Source: JAHEFU01 sp020440645 (GTDB lineage: Bacteria > 4484-113 > JAFGCY01). From it: a stretch of 64,000 bases of DNA. Each line of letters starts with the position of its first letter. Position 1 is the first letter of the stretch. The stretch lies in assembly GCA_020440645.1 (NCBI GenBank), contig JAGRNR010000008.1:31094-95093 (forward strand), written 5' to 3'. A model generated the notes under the pieces. That model did no database searches. It worked only from the letters and a program-made list of their open reading frames with translations, and had not been told where the DNA came from. Position numbers and translations under genes: made by a program. This document shows, in pieces, positions 39,978 through 47,625 of the stretch.

Positions 39978-40241
39978 TTTTCCCCATTTCTTCTCATTGA
40001 TCATCTCCACTGAGATTGCTTTGGCTTGATCGCGTTTGCGCGCAGCCCTGGCCCATATCCGCCTCATTCCATCTCCCAGCGCCGCACCCCGCTCTGGAAC
40101 AAGACTTTAGCCCCACAGGTCTAAGGTGACATATAGGTGTAGTTCGGAATATCCATATCGAAAGCCAGAATCTGGCGCGGTACTGTTTCGCAGTGCCACC
40201 AGCCGGGTAACACATCTGGTTTGGAAAAAGGAAGGCGTGAT

Positions 40242-40766
40242 ATGCGATCGACGAACATTCTGAAAGTGATGATGAGCCTGATGGCCCTGGCGATGGTCAT
40301 GGCACTTGGGATCAACCGTGCTGATGCCGCCCGCGGCAGCGACTACTCCTTCTCCGCCACTGAGATGTTCAGTGGCGAGACGATGGACCTCGAGGCCCTC
40401 ACCGCGGAAGCTCCGCTGGTGTTCCACATCTTCAGCCCGGAGTGCCCGCACTGCCAGCGCCACATGCCCTACGTCAAGAACCTGTACGGCAAGCTGGACG
40501 GCAAGGCGGTCAACTTCCTGATGTACTCGGTCGACAGCTCTGAGCGTGAGACCCAGCGCTTCATGGACAGCCGCAGCCTGAGCATGCCTGTCGTCGTGGA
40601 CGGCAACGGCCAGTTCAGCGAGCTGTTCAAGCGCGACGGCTGGCCCACCACCGTGGTGCTGGGCAAGGGCGGCAAGCTGATCGGCACCTGCGACACCAAC
40701 GGCCCGAGCTACGTGGACGAGGTGGTGGAGCTGATCGCGAAGGCCCAGAAGGACTACTACAACTAA
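40242..40766 (+). CDS. TlpA/thioredoxin-like exported thiol protein (paralogue)
   Basis: 174 residues. Signal peptide 1-26 (ending NRADA), CPHC active site in FSPECPHCQRHMPYVKNLYGKL, then RDGWPTTVVLGKGGKLIGTCDTNGPSYVDEVVELI, closely parallel to the upstream gene (same DxNGPSYV ending) but without the acidic tail. AAGGAAGG precedes the ATG at 40242. The 264-bp gap has a GGTACTG-tttcg-CAGTGCC hairpin near 40179-40197. Terminator follows at 40851. Confidence 0.87.
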   Translation: MRSTNILKVMMSLMALAMVMALGINRADAARGSDYSFSATEMFSGETMDLEALTAEAPLVFHIFSPECPHCQRHMPYVKNLYGKLDGKAVNFLMYSVDSSERETQRFMDSRSLSMPVVVDGNGQFSELFKRDGWPTTVVLGKGGKLIGTCDTNGPSYVDEVVELIAKAQKDYYN

Positions 40767-40802
40767 GGAAACACTGCCTGCCTGGGGAGGCGGCAAGCAA
40801 AA

Positions 40803-40828
40803 CCGGTTCCGGTGCAAGCCGGAACCGG
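40803..40828 (+). other. Perfect 10-bp stem-loop downstream of the TlpA-like gene
   Basis: CCGGTTCCGG, loop tgcaag, CCGGAACCGG. No T-run follows, so it is not a terminator itself; it precedes one by 22 bases and may stabilise the 3' end. Confidence 0.6.
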
Positions 40829-40850
40829 CAGCTACTACGGATACCAAGGA

Positions 40851-40886
40851 GCGGACGGGCTGCCCATGAGCGGCCCGTCTGCTTTT
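40851..40886 (+). terminator. Intrinsic terminator
   Basis: GCGGACGGGC / GCCCGTCTGC stem (one G-T pair) with loop tgcccatgagcg, followed by TTTTT. Confidence 0.85.
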
Positions 40887-40987
40887 TGCTTTGCAGGCAC
40901 TGCAAAGCTGCGCATGCGCTTGAGGCCGAGGCTGTCAGCCTGGCAATCGCCCCTCACGCCACCCGGCTGGCCGCGCGACAATACTGC

Positions 40988-43900
40988 TCATGGCAGGGCC
41001 GGGCCGAGTGCGTACAGCTTTCCGTCAAACCCTCCAACATAGATCACCCCGTCTGCGCCAATGCTCGTGGAGCTGATCATCGATGTCGGGGAGTTGTAGG
41101 TCCAGGCGATGCTGCCATTCCGGTTGATGGCATGCACCTTGTTATCGAAGGTTGCAAGGTACATCGTGCCGTCATTCCCGATCGCCACGGACTGGCTGCC
41201 GGTATCCCCGAGCTGCAGTTCCCAGTCCAGGCTGCCATCCGGGTTTCGGGCCAGCAGCTTGTTGGAAGTGATGGTGTAGAACAACGTGCCATCCAGGCCG
41301 ATGCCCACGCTGCATCCGCTTCCGCCACTCAGGTTGTTGATCACCGACCACTTCAGTGTCCCGTCCGGCCGGACGGCATAGAAGTTCTCGTCCAGGTCGC
41401 TCACATGGATGCTCCCGTCAGCGCCGATGGACGGAGTCGTGTAGATTCCGTCACTGCCCGCGTAGGTCCACTGCAGGTTGCCGTCCTGGTCCAGGCAAAA
41501 GAGGTCTGTGCCCTCTCCGAAGTAGATGTTGCCATCCGCCCCCTCCGAGATCCCGCACCAGATCGAGCCGCCGGTGTCGTAGGTCCAGGCTTCCGAGCCT
41601 GCCGGCGTCATCGCGTAGAGCTTCCCGTCAAAGCTGCCGATGTAGATCTTGCCGTCGCTGCCGACCAGTGCCGGGGATCGTATCTCATCCGCCGTGGGAT
41701 GGCTCCACAGCAGGCCGCCGCTGCTGTCCAGCGCATAGATGCTGTTGTCAAACGAGCCGAAGTAGATGTTGCCGGAGTCATCCAGCGCCGGGGAGGATGA
41801 TATCTCCCCTGCGGTGGCATAGTTCCACTTCTCGCTGCCGTCCGGGTTGAGGGCGTACAGCTTGTTGTCATAGCTGCCGAAGTAGACCGTTCCGTCACTG
41901 GCAACTGCCGGCGTGCAGCCAATGAATCCACCGCTTGTGAATGTCCAGCGCAGGTTGTCATCCTGGGGACCGGCTGACTTGCTGCGCCTCGTGCCGCGCA
42001 GGTCATGTCCGTCATTGCCCCAGGTGTGGACGGGATTGATCTCCTCATTCACTGCAATCCAGTCACCGCCGACCGTCTGGGCCCCCTTGTCATCAGTCAC
42101 CCTGACGGAGGCCCGGTAATTGCCGATCTGGCCGTAGTAATGTGTCACCGTGGTGGATATGCCATAGGACTCATAGCTGCCGTCCCCTTCGAAGTCCCAT
42201 TCGTAGAGCACGATGCTGCCGTCTGGATCAAAGCTGCCCGAGGCGTCCATCGTCACCCACAGTTCGTTCTCGCCGCCGTCCGGGCTGGCGGTGACAATCG
42301 CCACCGGCAGGTCATTGCCGGCCACGTTGACGGTCAGGCCGAGGCTGTCCGTGTCCTCCTGGCCGCTGTCGTCGGTCACCTTGACGATTGCCACGTATGC
42401 GCCGGGCTGCACATAGGTGTGCTGCACCATCGGGACATCACTGAATGAATCGTACAGTCCGTCCCCGTCCCAGTCCCAGGAATAACCGGTGATGGTTCCG
42501 TCGTCGGAACTGTCAGAGGCGTCAAGCGTCACGACGAGCGGCGCGTCACCTGACAGGACACTCAGGTCGAGCTGTGCATTCGGTGAGTAGTCCGTCTCCG
42601 CCTCCGCATTGATCTGGAGGAAATCAGTCGCCTGGGCACCCTCATTGTCAGTGACACGCAGCCTGACGTTGCGGATCCCGGGAAGCTGGAATGTATATGA
42701 AACCAGCGGGTCATCCGAGAAGGAATCATAGGCACCGTTGCCATCCCAGTCCCAGGCATACTCAACAATCGCACCGTCTGCGTCCGTGCTCAGTGAAGCA
42801 TCGAAGTTGACGGACAGCGGGGCAATCCCGAATTCAGTGCTGGCCTGCAGGTCGGCCACGGGCACCTCGTTGTCAATTGAGAACACCGAGACCAGCAGGC
42901 TGTCAATGTCGCTCGCGCCCTGGGCATCCCTGGTGCGCAGCCGCACGGTATGCAAGCCGGGTTCATTGAAGGTGTGGCTGATCAGGGGACTGTCGTTGAA
43001 CACTGTGAACCCTCCCTGCTCATCCCAGTCCCAGGCATACTCCACGACGGCATTGTCATCAGTGCTGGCGGAGGCGTTGAAATCCACCGTCAGCGGCGTC
43101 AGCCCGCTCGTGGCACTTGCACTGAATTCCGCGGACGGTGCGATGTTCTCCGCCGGCAGCACATTGACTGCCAGTGTGTCCACGTCCCACAGGCCCTCGC
43201 TGTCCGTCACGCGGAACTTCACGTTGTACGTCCCCGCCTGCGAGTAAGTCTGCGGATCCGGCTCAAGGCTGTCAGTGCCGGTTTCATAGATGCCGTCGCC
43301 ATTGAAGTCCCATGCGAATCTGAGGGAGAATTCATCATCCTCATCGTCGTCAGCCATGCCAGTGAACTGCACCTGCAGTGGTGCCGGACCGCTTTGCGGA
43401 TCCGCCAGCGCGCTGGCAGCCGGCCGTGAGTTCCCGTCCACGAACAGGCTGACACTGCCCAGTGCCACCGCATTGCCATCCGCATCCGTGCCGCGCACCA
43501 GTGGGCGGATGATGCCCGGCCGGCTGGTGTCCACGCTGAACTGCCCGCTGCTTTCGCCGGTCAGCTCAAACAGTCCGTCTCCATCGTTGTCGAAGCTGTA
43601 GAGCTCAGCGCCACTGGCTGTCACGATCACCTGCTCCCCGGTCTTCACGCCTGTTTCAGGAGTACTCACGGAGAGCTGCAGGCCGGCTCCGGTCAGCGGG
43701 TCGGCCCAGGCCAGTTCGGAAGGGGCACTTTCATTGCCGTTGAAATCCACCGCCGTTATCCGGAAGTAGCGCCTGCTGTAATACCCGTGGATGATGGCGC
43801 GGTTGCCACCTTCCAGCAGTGGCGCTTGGACTACACCGGCGCTGTGCGGGTTGATGAAGCTGTGGTTGGCATGGTAGATCCGGTAACCGGCCAGGTCGTC

Positions 43901-44590
43901 AGCCAGCACGTCATTCCACTGCAGCTCGACTCCGCCGGAAACAGGGCTCGGGCTGAGTCCGCTGGGTGCCGCGGGGACTGCCAGGTCACCGGGCCGGCGC
44001 ATGTCCAGTCCGAGCCCCATCACGTCCACACTGCTTCCCTTGTCCACTAATACCATTACGAGGAAGTTCCCGGCACTGCTGAGCCCCAGCGATTCAGGCA
44101 GCAGAATGTGCAGGTGGCTGTCAGTATGTGGTCCGCTCCAGTTCCAGCGGCCGGTTCCGTAGTCAGCATACGCAAGCTTGAAATCAGAGCCTGGATCGCC
44201 GGGGAAGCGGTCCAGCAGGTTCACATCCACAGTCAGGATGCCAGGCTGCAGGGAACCACAGGGGATCCGGTAGATCGCATAAGCGGTCCTGCCGGAAAGG
44301 CTCTCCAGCCGGCTGGCTTCACCGTTCTCACTGACGCCGATTGGTCCCTCGAGGAAAGTCTCCCGCCCGCTGACGAAGTGGTCCTCCTGCAGTGCGTTGG
44401 CAGCATCGCGCTCCCAGGGCTGTACGGCGTCCGCGGGCAGCTGAAGTGGCCAGTGCATATTGGCCGGTGCCGGCGCTTGTGCAACTGGTTGATCCGCGGC
44501 GAAAAGCGGTGTTGACTGGCCGGAACCGCAGGATGCTGCAAGCAGGATGCATATTGCAAACGAAAGGAGGTACACGGAAGACCGGGGCAT
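40988..44590 (-). CDS. Giant lipoprotein: TGRW domain, Fn3, five PKD domains, PQQ-like beta propeller
   Basis: 1200 residues; lipobox LLAASC, Cys at 21. The shared N-terminal module contains YADYGTGRWNWSGPH near 145. An Fn3-like domain (VSGGVELQWNDVLADDLAGYRIYHA) follows, then five consecutive PKD domains with the AWDWDGDG / TVRLRVTDxxG signatures (about 400-860), and a C-terminal eight-bladed-type PQQ-like propeller with repeats GTVYFGSYDNKLYALNPDGS about 40 residues apart (890-1200). The propeller resembles BamB/PQQ dehydrogenase blades but has no cofactor site evident. Surface adhesion or scaffolding is inferred. GAGGAA precedes the ATG; the promoter at 44619-44648 is shared in sequence with the next two lipoprotein genes. 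Confidence 0.88.
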   Translation of the reverse strand: MPRSSVYLLSFAICILLAASCGSGQSTPLFAADQPVAQAPAPANMHWPLQLPADAVQPWERDAANALQEDHFVSGRETFLEGPIGVSENGEASRLESLSGRTAYAIYRIPCGSLQPGILTVDVNLLDRFPGDPGSDFKLAYADYGTGRWNWSGPHTDSHLHILLPESLGLSSAGNFLVMVLVDKGSSVDVMGLGLDMRRPGDLAVPAAPSGLSPSPVSGGVELQWNDVLADDLAGYRIYHANHSFINPHSAGVVQAPLLEGGNRAIIHGYYSRRYFRITAVDFNGNESAPSELAWADPLTGAGLQLSVSTPETGVKTGEQVIVTASGAELYSFDNDGDGLFELTGESSGQFSVDTSRPGIIRPLVRGTDADGNAVALGSVSLFVDGNSRPAASALADPQSGPAPLQVQFTGMADDDEDDEFSLRFAWDFNGDGIYETGTDSLEPDPQTYSQAGTYNVKFRVTDSEGLWDVDTLAVNVLPAENIAPSAEFSASATSGLTPLTVDFNASASTDDNAVVEYAWDWDEQGGFTVFNDSPLISHTFNEPGLHTVRLRTRDAQGASDIDSLLVSVFSIDNEVPVADLQASTEFGIAPLSVNFDASLSTDADGAIVEYAWDWDGNGAYDSFSDDPLVSYTFQLPGIRNVRLRVTDNEGAQATDFLQINAEAETDYSPNAQLDLSVLSGDAPLVVTLDASDSSDDGTITGYSWDWDGDGLYDSFSDVPMVQHTYVQPGAYVAIVKVTDDSGQEDTDSLGLTVNVAGNDLPVAIVTASPDGGENELWVTMDASGSFDPDGSIVLYEWDFEGDGSYESYGISTTVTHYYGQIGNYRASVRVTDDKGAQTVGGDWIAVNEEINPVHTWGNDGHDLRGTRRSKSAGPQDDNLRWTFTSGGFIGCTPAVASDGTVYFGSYDNKLYALNPDGSEKWNYATAGEISSSPALDDSGNIYFGSFDNSIYALDSSGGLLWSHPTADEIRSPALVGSDGKIYIGSFDGKLYAMTPAGSEAWTYDTGGSIWCGISEGADGNIYFGEGTDLFCLDQDGNLQWTYAGSDGIYTTPSIGADGSIHVSDLDENFYAVRPDGTLKWSVINNLSGGSGCSVGIGLDGTLFYTITSNKLLARNPDGSLDWELQLGDTGSQSVAIGNDGTMYLATFDNKVHAINRNGSIAWTYNSPTSMISSTSIGADGVIYVGGFDGKLYALGPALP

Positions 44591-44618
44591 TCGAATTCCT
44601 CGTAGCTGGGATGCCCGA

Positions 44619-44648
44619 TGTATACCGCTTCTGGTTGGCTTATGTCAA
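44619..44648 (-). promoter_or_regulatory. Promoter of the giant PKD/PQQ lipoprotein gene
   Basis: Minus strand: TTGACA (44643-44648), 18 bases, TATACA (44619-44624), then TCGGGCAT, as in the two following promoters. Confidence 0.75.
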
Positions 44649-44736
44649 ATCGCTGGTTACTTCATCAGTGGCCGGCAGCGGCTCCGCCATCCGGGCATCG
44701 ACAAGTCACATTGCTTGCCGCTTCAGTCAATCCCGA

Positions 44737-47553
44737 TCAGTAACGGGGCAGCAGCACCTTCAGGTCACCGCTGTCCTCGTCGAAGTAGCTCACGACATAG
44801 CGGCCGTTCACAAGGGCCACCGCCGGGTTGAGGCCGACATTTTCACTGTCGTCATCGTCAATCAGGCGTGCCGGAACCCAGTTGGTATTGTTGGAGGAGT
44901 TTGCCAGCGAGACCAGAAACTTCCCGTTCACATGCATGGCGGCAAACGCACGGGTGCCATCGTATCCGATGCACAGTGAGCCGTCTCCGCCGCTCAGGTT
45001 CGCCAGTGGGTCGCCGTCATCGTAGTCCCAGCTTGATCCCGTCTTGTTGTTGGAACGGATGTAGAGGATGCGGTTGCTGGTCAGGTTGTTGAAGGCGATG
45101 ATCGGAAAGCCGTTGCGGCCCAGCGTCATGCGGCAGTTCACGCCGACATCCTCGCCGTTGACGCTGTGGGCATCGACGATCGCGCCCCAGCTGGTTCCGT
45201 TGGCATCATCCGCGCGGATGTACTCCAGGTCCTGGTCGGAGACGTTGTAGTAACACACCGCCGGGTTGCCATCCACTATCTGCCCAGAGCAGTACCGCCC
45301 CGTGTCATCTGCATTGGACACCACGTTCACGGGTGTGCCCCAGGACGTACCCTGGGCATTCGTGGACTGCACGTACAGCAGGTCGCCATTGTCCTCGTCA
45401 TAGTAGAAGCAGCCGAAGCGGAACAGGTCCTCGTTGAATACCAGCGAGTTGTAGAGGCCATACTGCGATCCACTGTCAATTGAGGCTGGGGCAGTCCAGG
45501 CACCGCCGCCGTTCAAGGTATCCTTCACCACAAAGCGCAGGTCTCCGGTTGCTTCATCGATGTAGGTGATCAGCAGGGAATTCTCGCTGGCATCCGTCAT
45601 GATGCTGACCTGGCCGCTGCAGAAATCAGCTCCCGAGATCACCAGGGGTTCCGTCCAGTTCGTGCCGCTGCTGTCATGGCTGAACATGAACTCCAGCTCA
45701 TCATCGAGGCCGTCGCGGTAGGCGATGGCGATGCCGCTCCGGAAGCCGACCAGCGAACTGGAGATGCCGTCAAGCGCCCCCGTCTCCACGCGTGTCGGGG
45801 AATGGTTATAGACCTCCACCATCATCTCGGCAACTCCCACAGCGCCCCTGCTGTCGTACACCTCGACCCTCACCGGATAGAGCCCGGTTCGCTCGTAAGT
45901 GACACCGAAGCTGGCACTCTCCTCATCCGTGTCAGTCTGCTCATGGTTGCCATCGCCATCTTCATCGAAGAAGAAGGTCAGCTCCTCCTCACCTTCAGGA
46001 TTCATGGCCGTGACGGAGAAGTTGTTGAAGATCGTCAATCCATCCGGCTTGAGGTACAGCCGCTCGGGACCCGAGATATACACCACCGGCGGTTGGTTGA
46101 TCCTGATGTCTATGTTGAGGGTGTCCACGTCCCAGGCACCGGCGGTGTCCGTGACCCTGAACTTCACGTTGTAGGAGCCCGGAGTGTCGTACTGCACCGT
46201 GCCAGGTGCAAGCGTGTCCGTATCCGCTTCGTATATTCCGTCGCCATCGAAGTCCCAGGCAAAACTCAGCTGCTCCTCACTGTCCTCCTGGTCCTCGGCA
46301 ATGCCCGTGTAGTTGATTGCCGCATCCTGGAAACCGCCATAGTCCAGGTAATCCACGGACTTGTCAGATGTGGCGCTGGCAACGGGACGCGAGTTGCTGC
46401 TGACGATCAGGCTGACTGAGCCTAGCGCTAATCGCTCACCGCCGCTGCCGCTGGCCCGCACCCGCGGGCGGATGATGCCGGGCTGCGATGTGTCAACGGA
46501 GAAGCTGCCATTAGTATCAGCGGTGATGTCGAACACGCCATTGCCATCAGTGTCATAGTCGTAGCTGTCCGCGCCGCTCACGCTGATGCTGAGCGGCTCA
46601 CCCAGTCCCGCGCTGACATTGCCCGCGCTGACAAGCAGGACCAGCGGTTCCCCAGCCAGCGGGGTGACTGCCACCTCATCGGAGAGCTCACTGGCATTGC
46701 CATTGTGGTCAACAGAACGCAGCCGTACGAATGTCTCGCCTGCCAGTCCAGTCAGTACTGTATGGGTGCTGCCCTCGATCCAGCCCCGGCTGCGCACGCC
46801 GGCGGCATCAGGGTTCACGAATGACTGGGCTGACCAGAAGATCTCGTAGCCCGCCAGGTCGCCGGAAAGCACCGGGAACCACTGCAGCTCCGCGCCGCCC
46901 GCGACAGCAGTGGCGGTCAGGGCGATCGGCACAGGCGGGGGCGTACTGTCATCCGCATTGCGCATCCCGAGGCCAACTCCCACGATGTCCACATTGCTGC
47001 CACCGTGGCAGAGCAGGGTGGCTAAGAAGCTGTTCACGGGGCTGAGCGCACCGTTCTCCGGCAGGGCCAGTCGCACATGGCTGTCAGAGAAGGGGCCCTG
47101 CCACTGCCAGCGGCCCGTGCCGTAGTTGGCAACTCCCACGTAGTATTCCGACAGGCCGGCATCCGAGTGGGCCAGCAGGTTCACGTCCAGCGAGAGCACG
47201 CCCGGTGACTCACCGCCCGTGGGGATCCTGTATGTTGCCCAGGCAGTCTGCCCGGAACCGCTCTCCAGCCGGGTGGCCTCACCGTTCTCGCTGGCACCTT
47301 CAGTGCTCGTGCTGAAGGCTTCGCGCCCCGGCAGGAATTCGGACTCGGCCGAGATACCTGAGCCCTTTCGCTCCCAGGGCTGCACTGCATCCGCAGGCAG
47401 TTCCGCGGGCCATTGCATGCCGTTGATTTCAGGCTCCTCCAGCGCCGCAGCCTGCAGGGGAGCAGGGTTCTGGGACGGTGTGGAACCTGCACACGATGCA
47501 AGAAGCAGGGCAAGCAGGACGGCAGGCAGCAGTCTCAGGCAGTAAGCAGTCAT
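44737..47553 (-). CDS. Lipoprotein: TGRW domain, Fn3, PKD and propeller-like repeats (paralogue 1)
   Basis: 938 residues; lipobox LLASC, Cys at 21. Module order: TGRW/GPF domain (ANYGTGRWQWQGPF near 142), Fn3-like (about 200-295), a domain with YDTDGNGVFDI and IIRPRVRAS, a PKD domain (FAWDFDGDGIYEADTD) and a second Ig/PKD-like domain with DEDGDGNHEQTD, then about seven propeller-like repeats (VDGNPAVCYYNVSDQDLEYIRADDANGTSWG). Residues about 102-292 are encoded by DNA nearly identical to the next gene. AAAGG precedes the ATG. Function unknown; likely surface-exposed. Confidence 0.88.
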   Translation of the reverse strand: MTAYCLRLLPAVLLALLLASCAGSTPSQNPAPLQAAALEEPEINGMQWPAELPADAVQPWERKGSGISAESEFLPGREAFSTSTEGASENGEATRLESGSGQTAWATYRIPTGGESPGVLSLDVNLLAHSDAGLSEYYVGVANYGTGRWQWQGPFSDSHVRLALPENGALSPVNSFLATLLCHGGSNVDIVGVGLGMRNADDSTPPPVPIALTATAVAGGAELQWFPVLSGDLAGYEIFWSAQSFVNPDAAGVRSRGWIEGSTHTVLTGLAGETFVRLRSVDHNGNASELSDEVAVTPLAGEPLVLLVSAGNVSAGLGEPLSISVSGADSYDYDTDGNGVFDITADTNGSFSVDTSQPGIIRPRVRASGSGGERLALGSVSLIVSSNSRPVASATSDKSVDYLDYGGFQDAAINYTGIAEDQEDSEEQLSFAWDFDGDGIYEADTDTLAPGTVQYDTPGSYNVKFRVTDTAGAWDVDTLNIDIRINQPPVVYISGPERLYLKPDGLTIFNNFSVTAMNPEGEEELTFFFDEDGDGNHEQTDTDEESASFGVTYERTGLYPVRVEVYDSRGAVGVAEMMVEVYNHSPTRVETGALDGISSSLVGFRSGIAIAYRDGLDDELEFMFSHDSSGTNWTEPLVISGADFCSGQVSIMTDASENSLLITYIDEATGDLRFVVKDTLNGGGAWTAPASIDSGSQYGLYNSLVFNEDLFRFGCFYYDEDNGDLLYVQSTNAQGTSWGTPVNVVSNADDTGRYCSGQIVDGNPAVCYYNVSDQDLEYIRADDANGTSWGAIVDAHSVNGEDVGVNCRMTLGRNGFPIIAFNNLTSNRILYIRSNNKTGSSWDYDDGDPLANLSGGDGSLCIGYDGTRAFAAMHVNGKFLVSLANSSNNTNWVPARLIDDDDSENVGLNPAVALVNGRYVVSYFDEDSGDLKVLLPRY

Positions 47554-47580
47554 CGGATATTCCTTTCAGGAGATGCCCGA

Positions 47581-47609
47581 TGTATACCTTTCTGCTTGGC
47601 CCCTGTCAA
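47581..47609 (-). promoter_or_regulatory. Promoter of lipoprotein paralogue 1
   Basis: Minus strand: TTGACA (47604-47609), 17 bases, TATACA (47581-47586), then TCGGGCAT and a TCCTGAAAGGAATAT ribosome-binding region. Confidence 0.8.
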
Positions 47610-47625
47610 ATGGCTGCAGGCCTTG

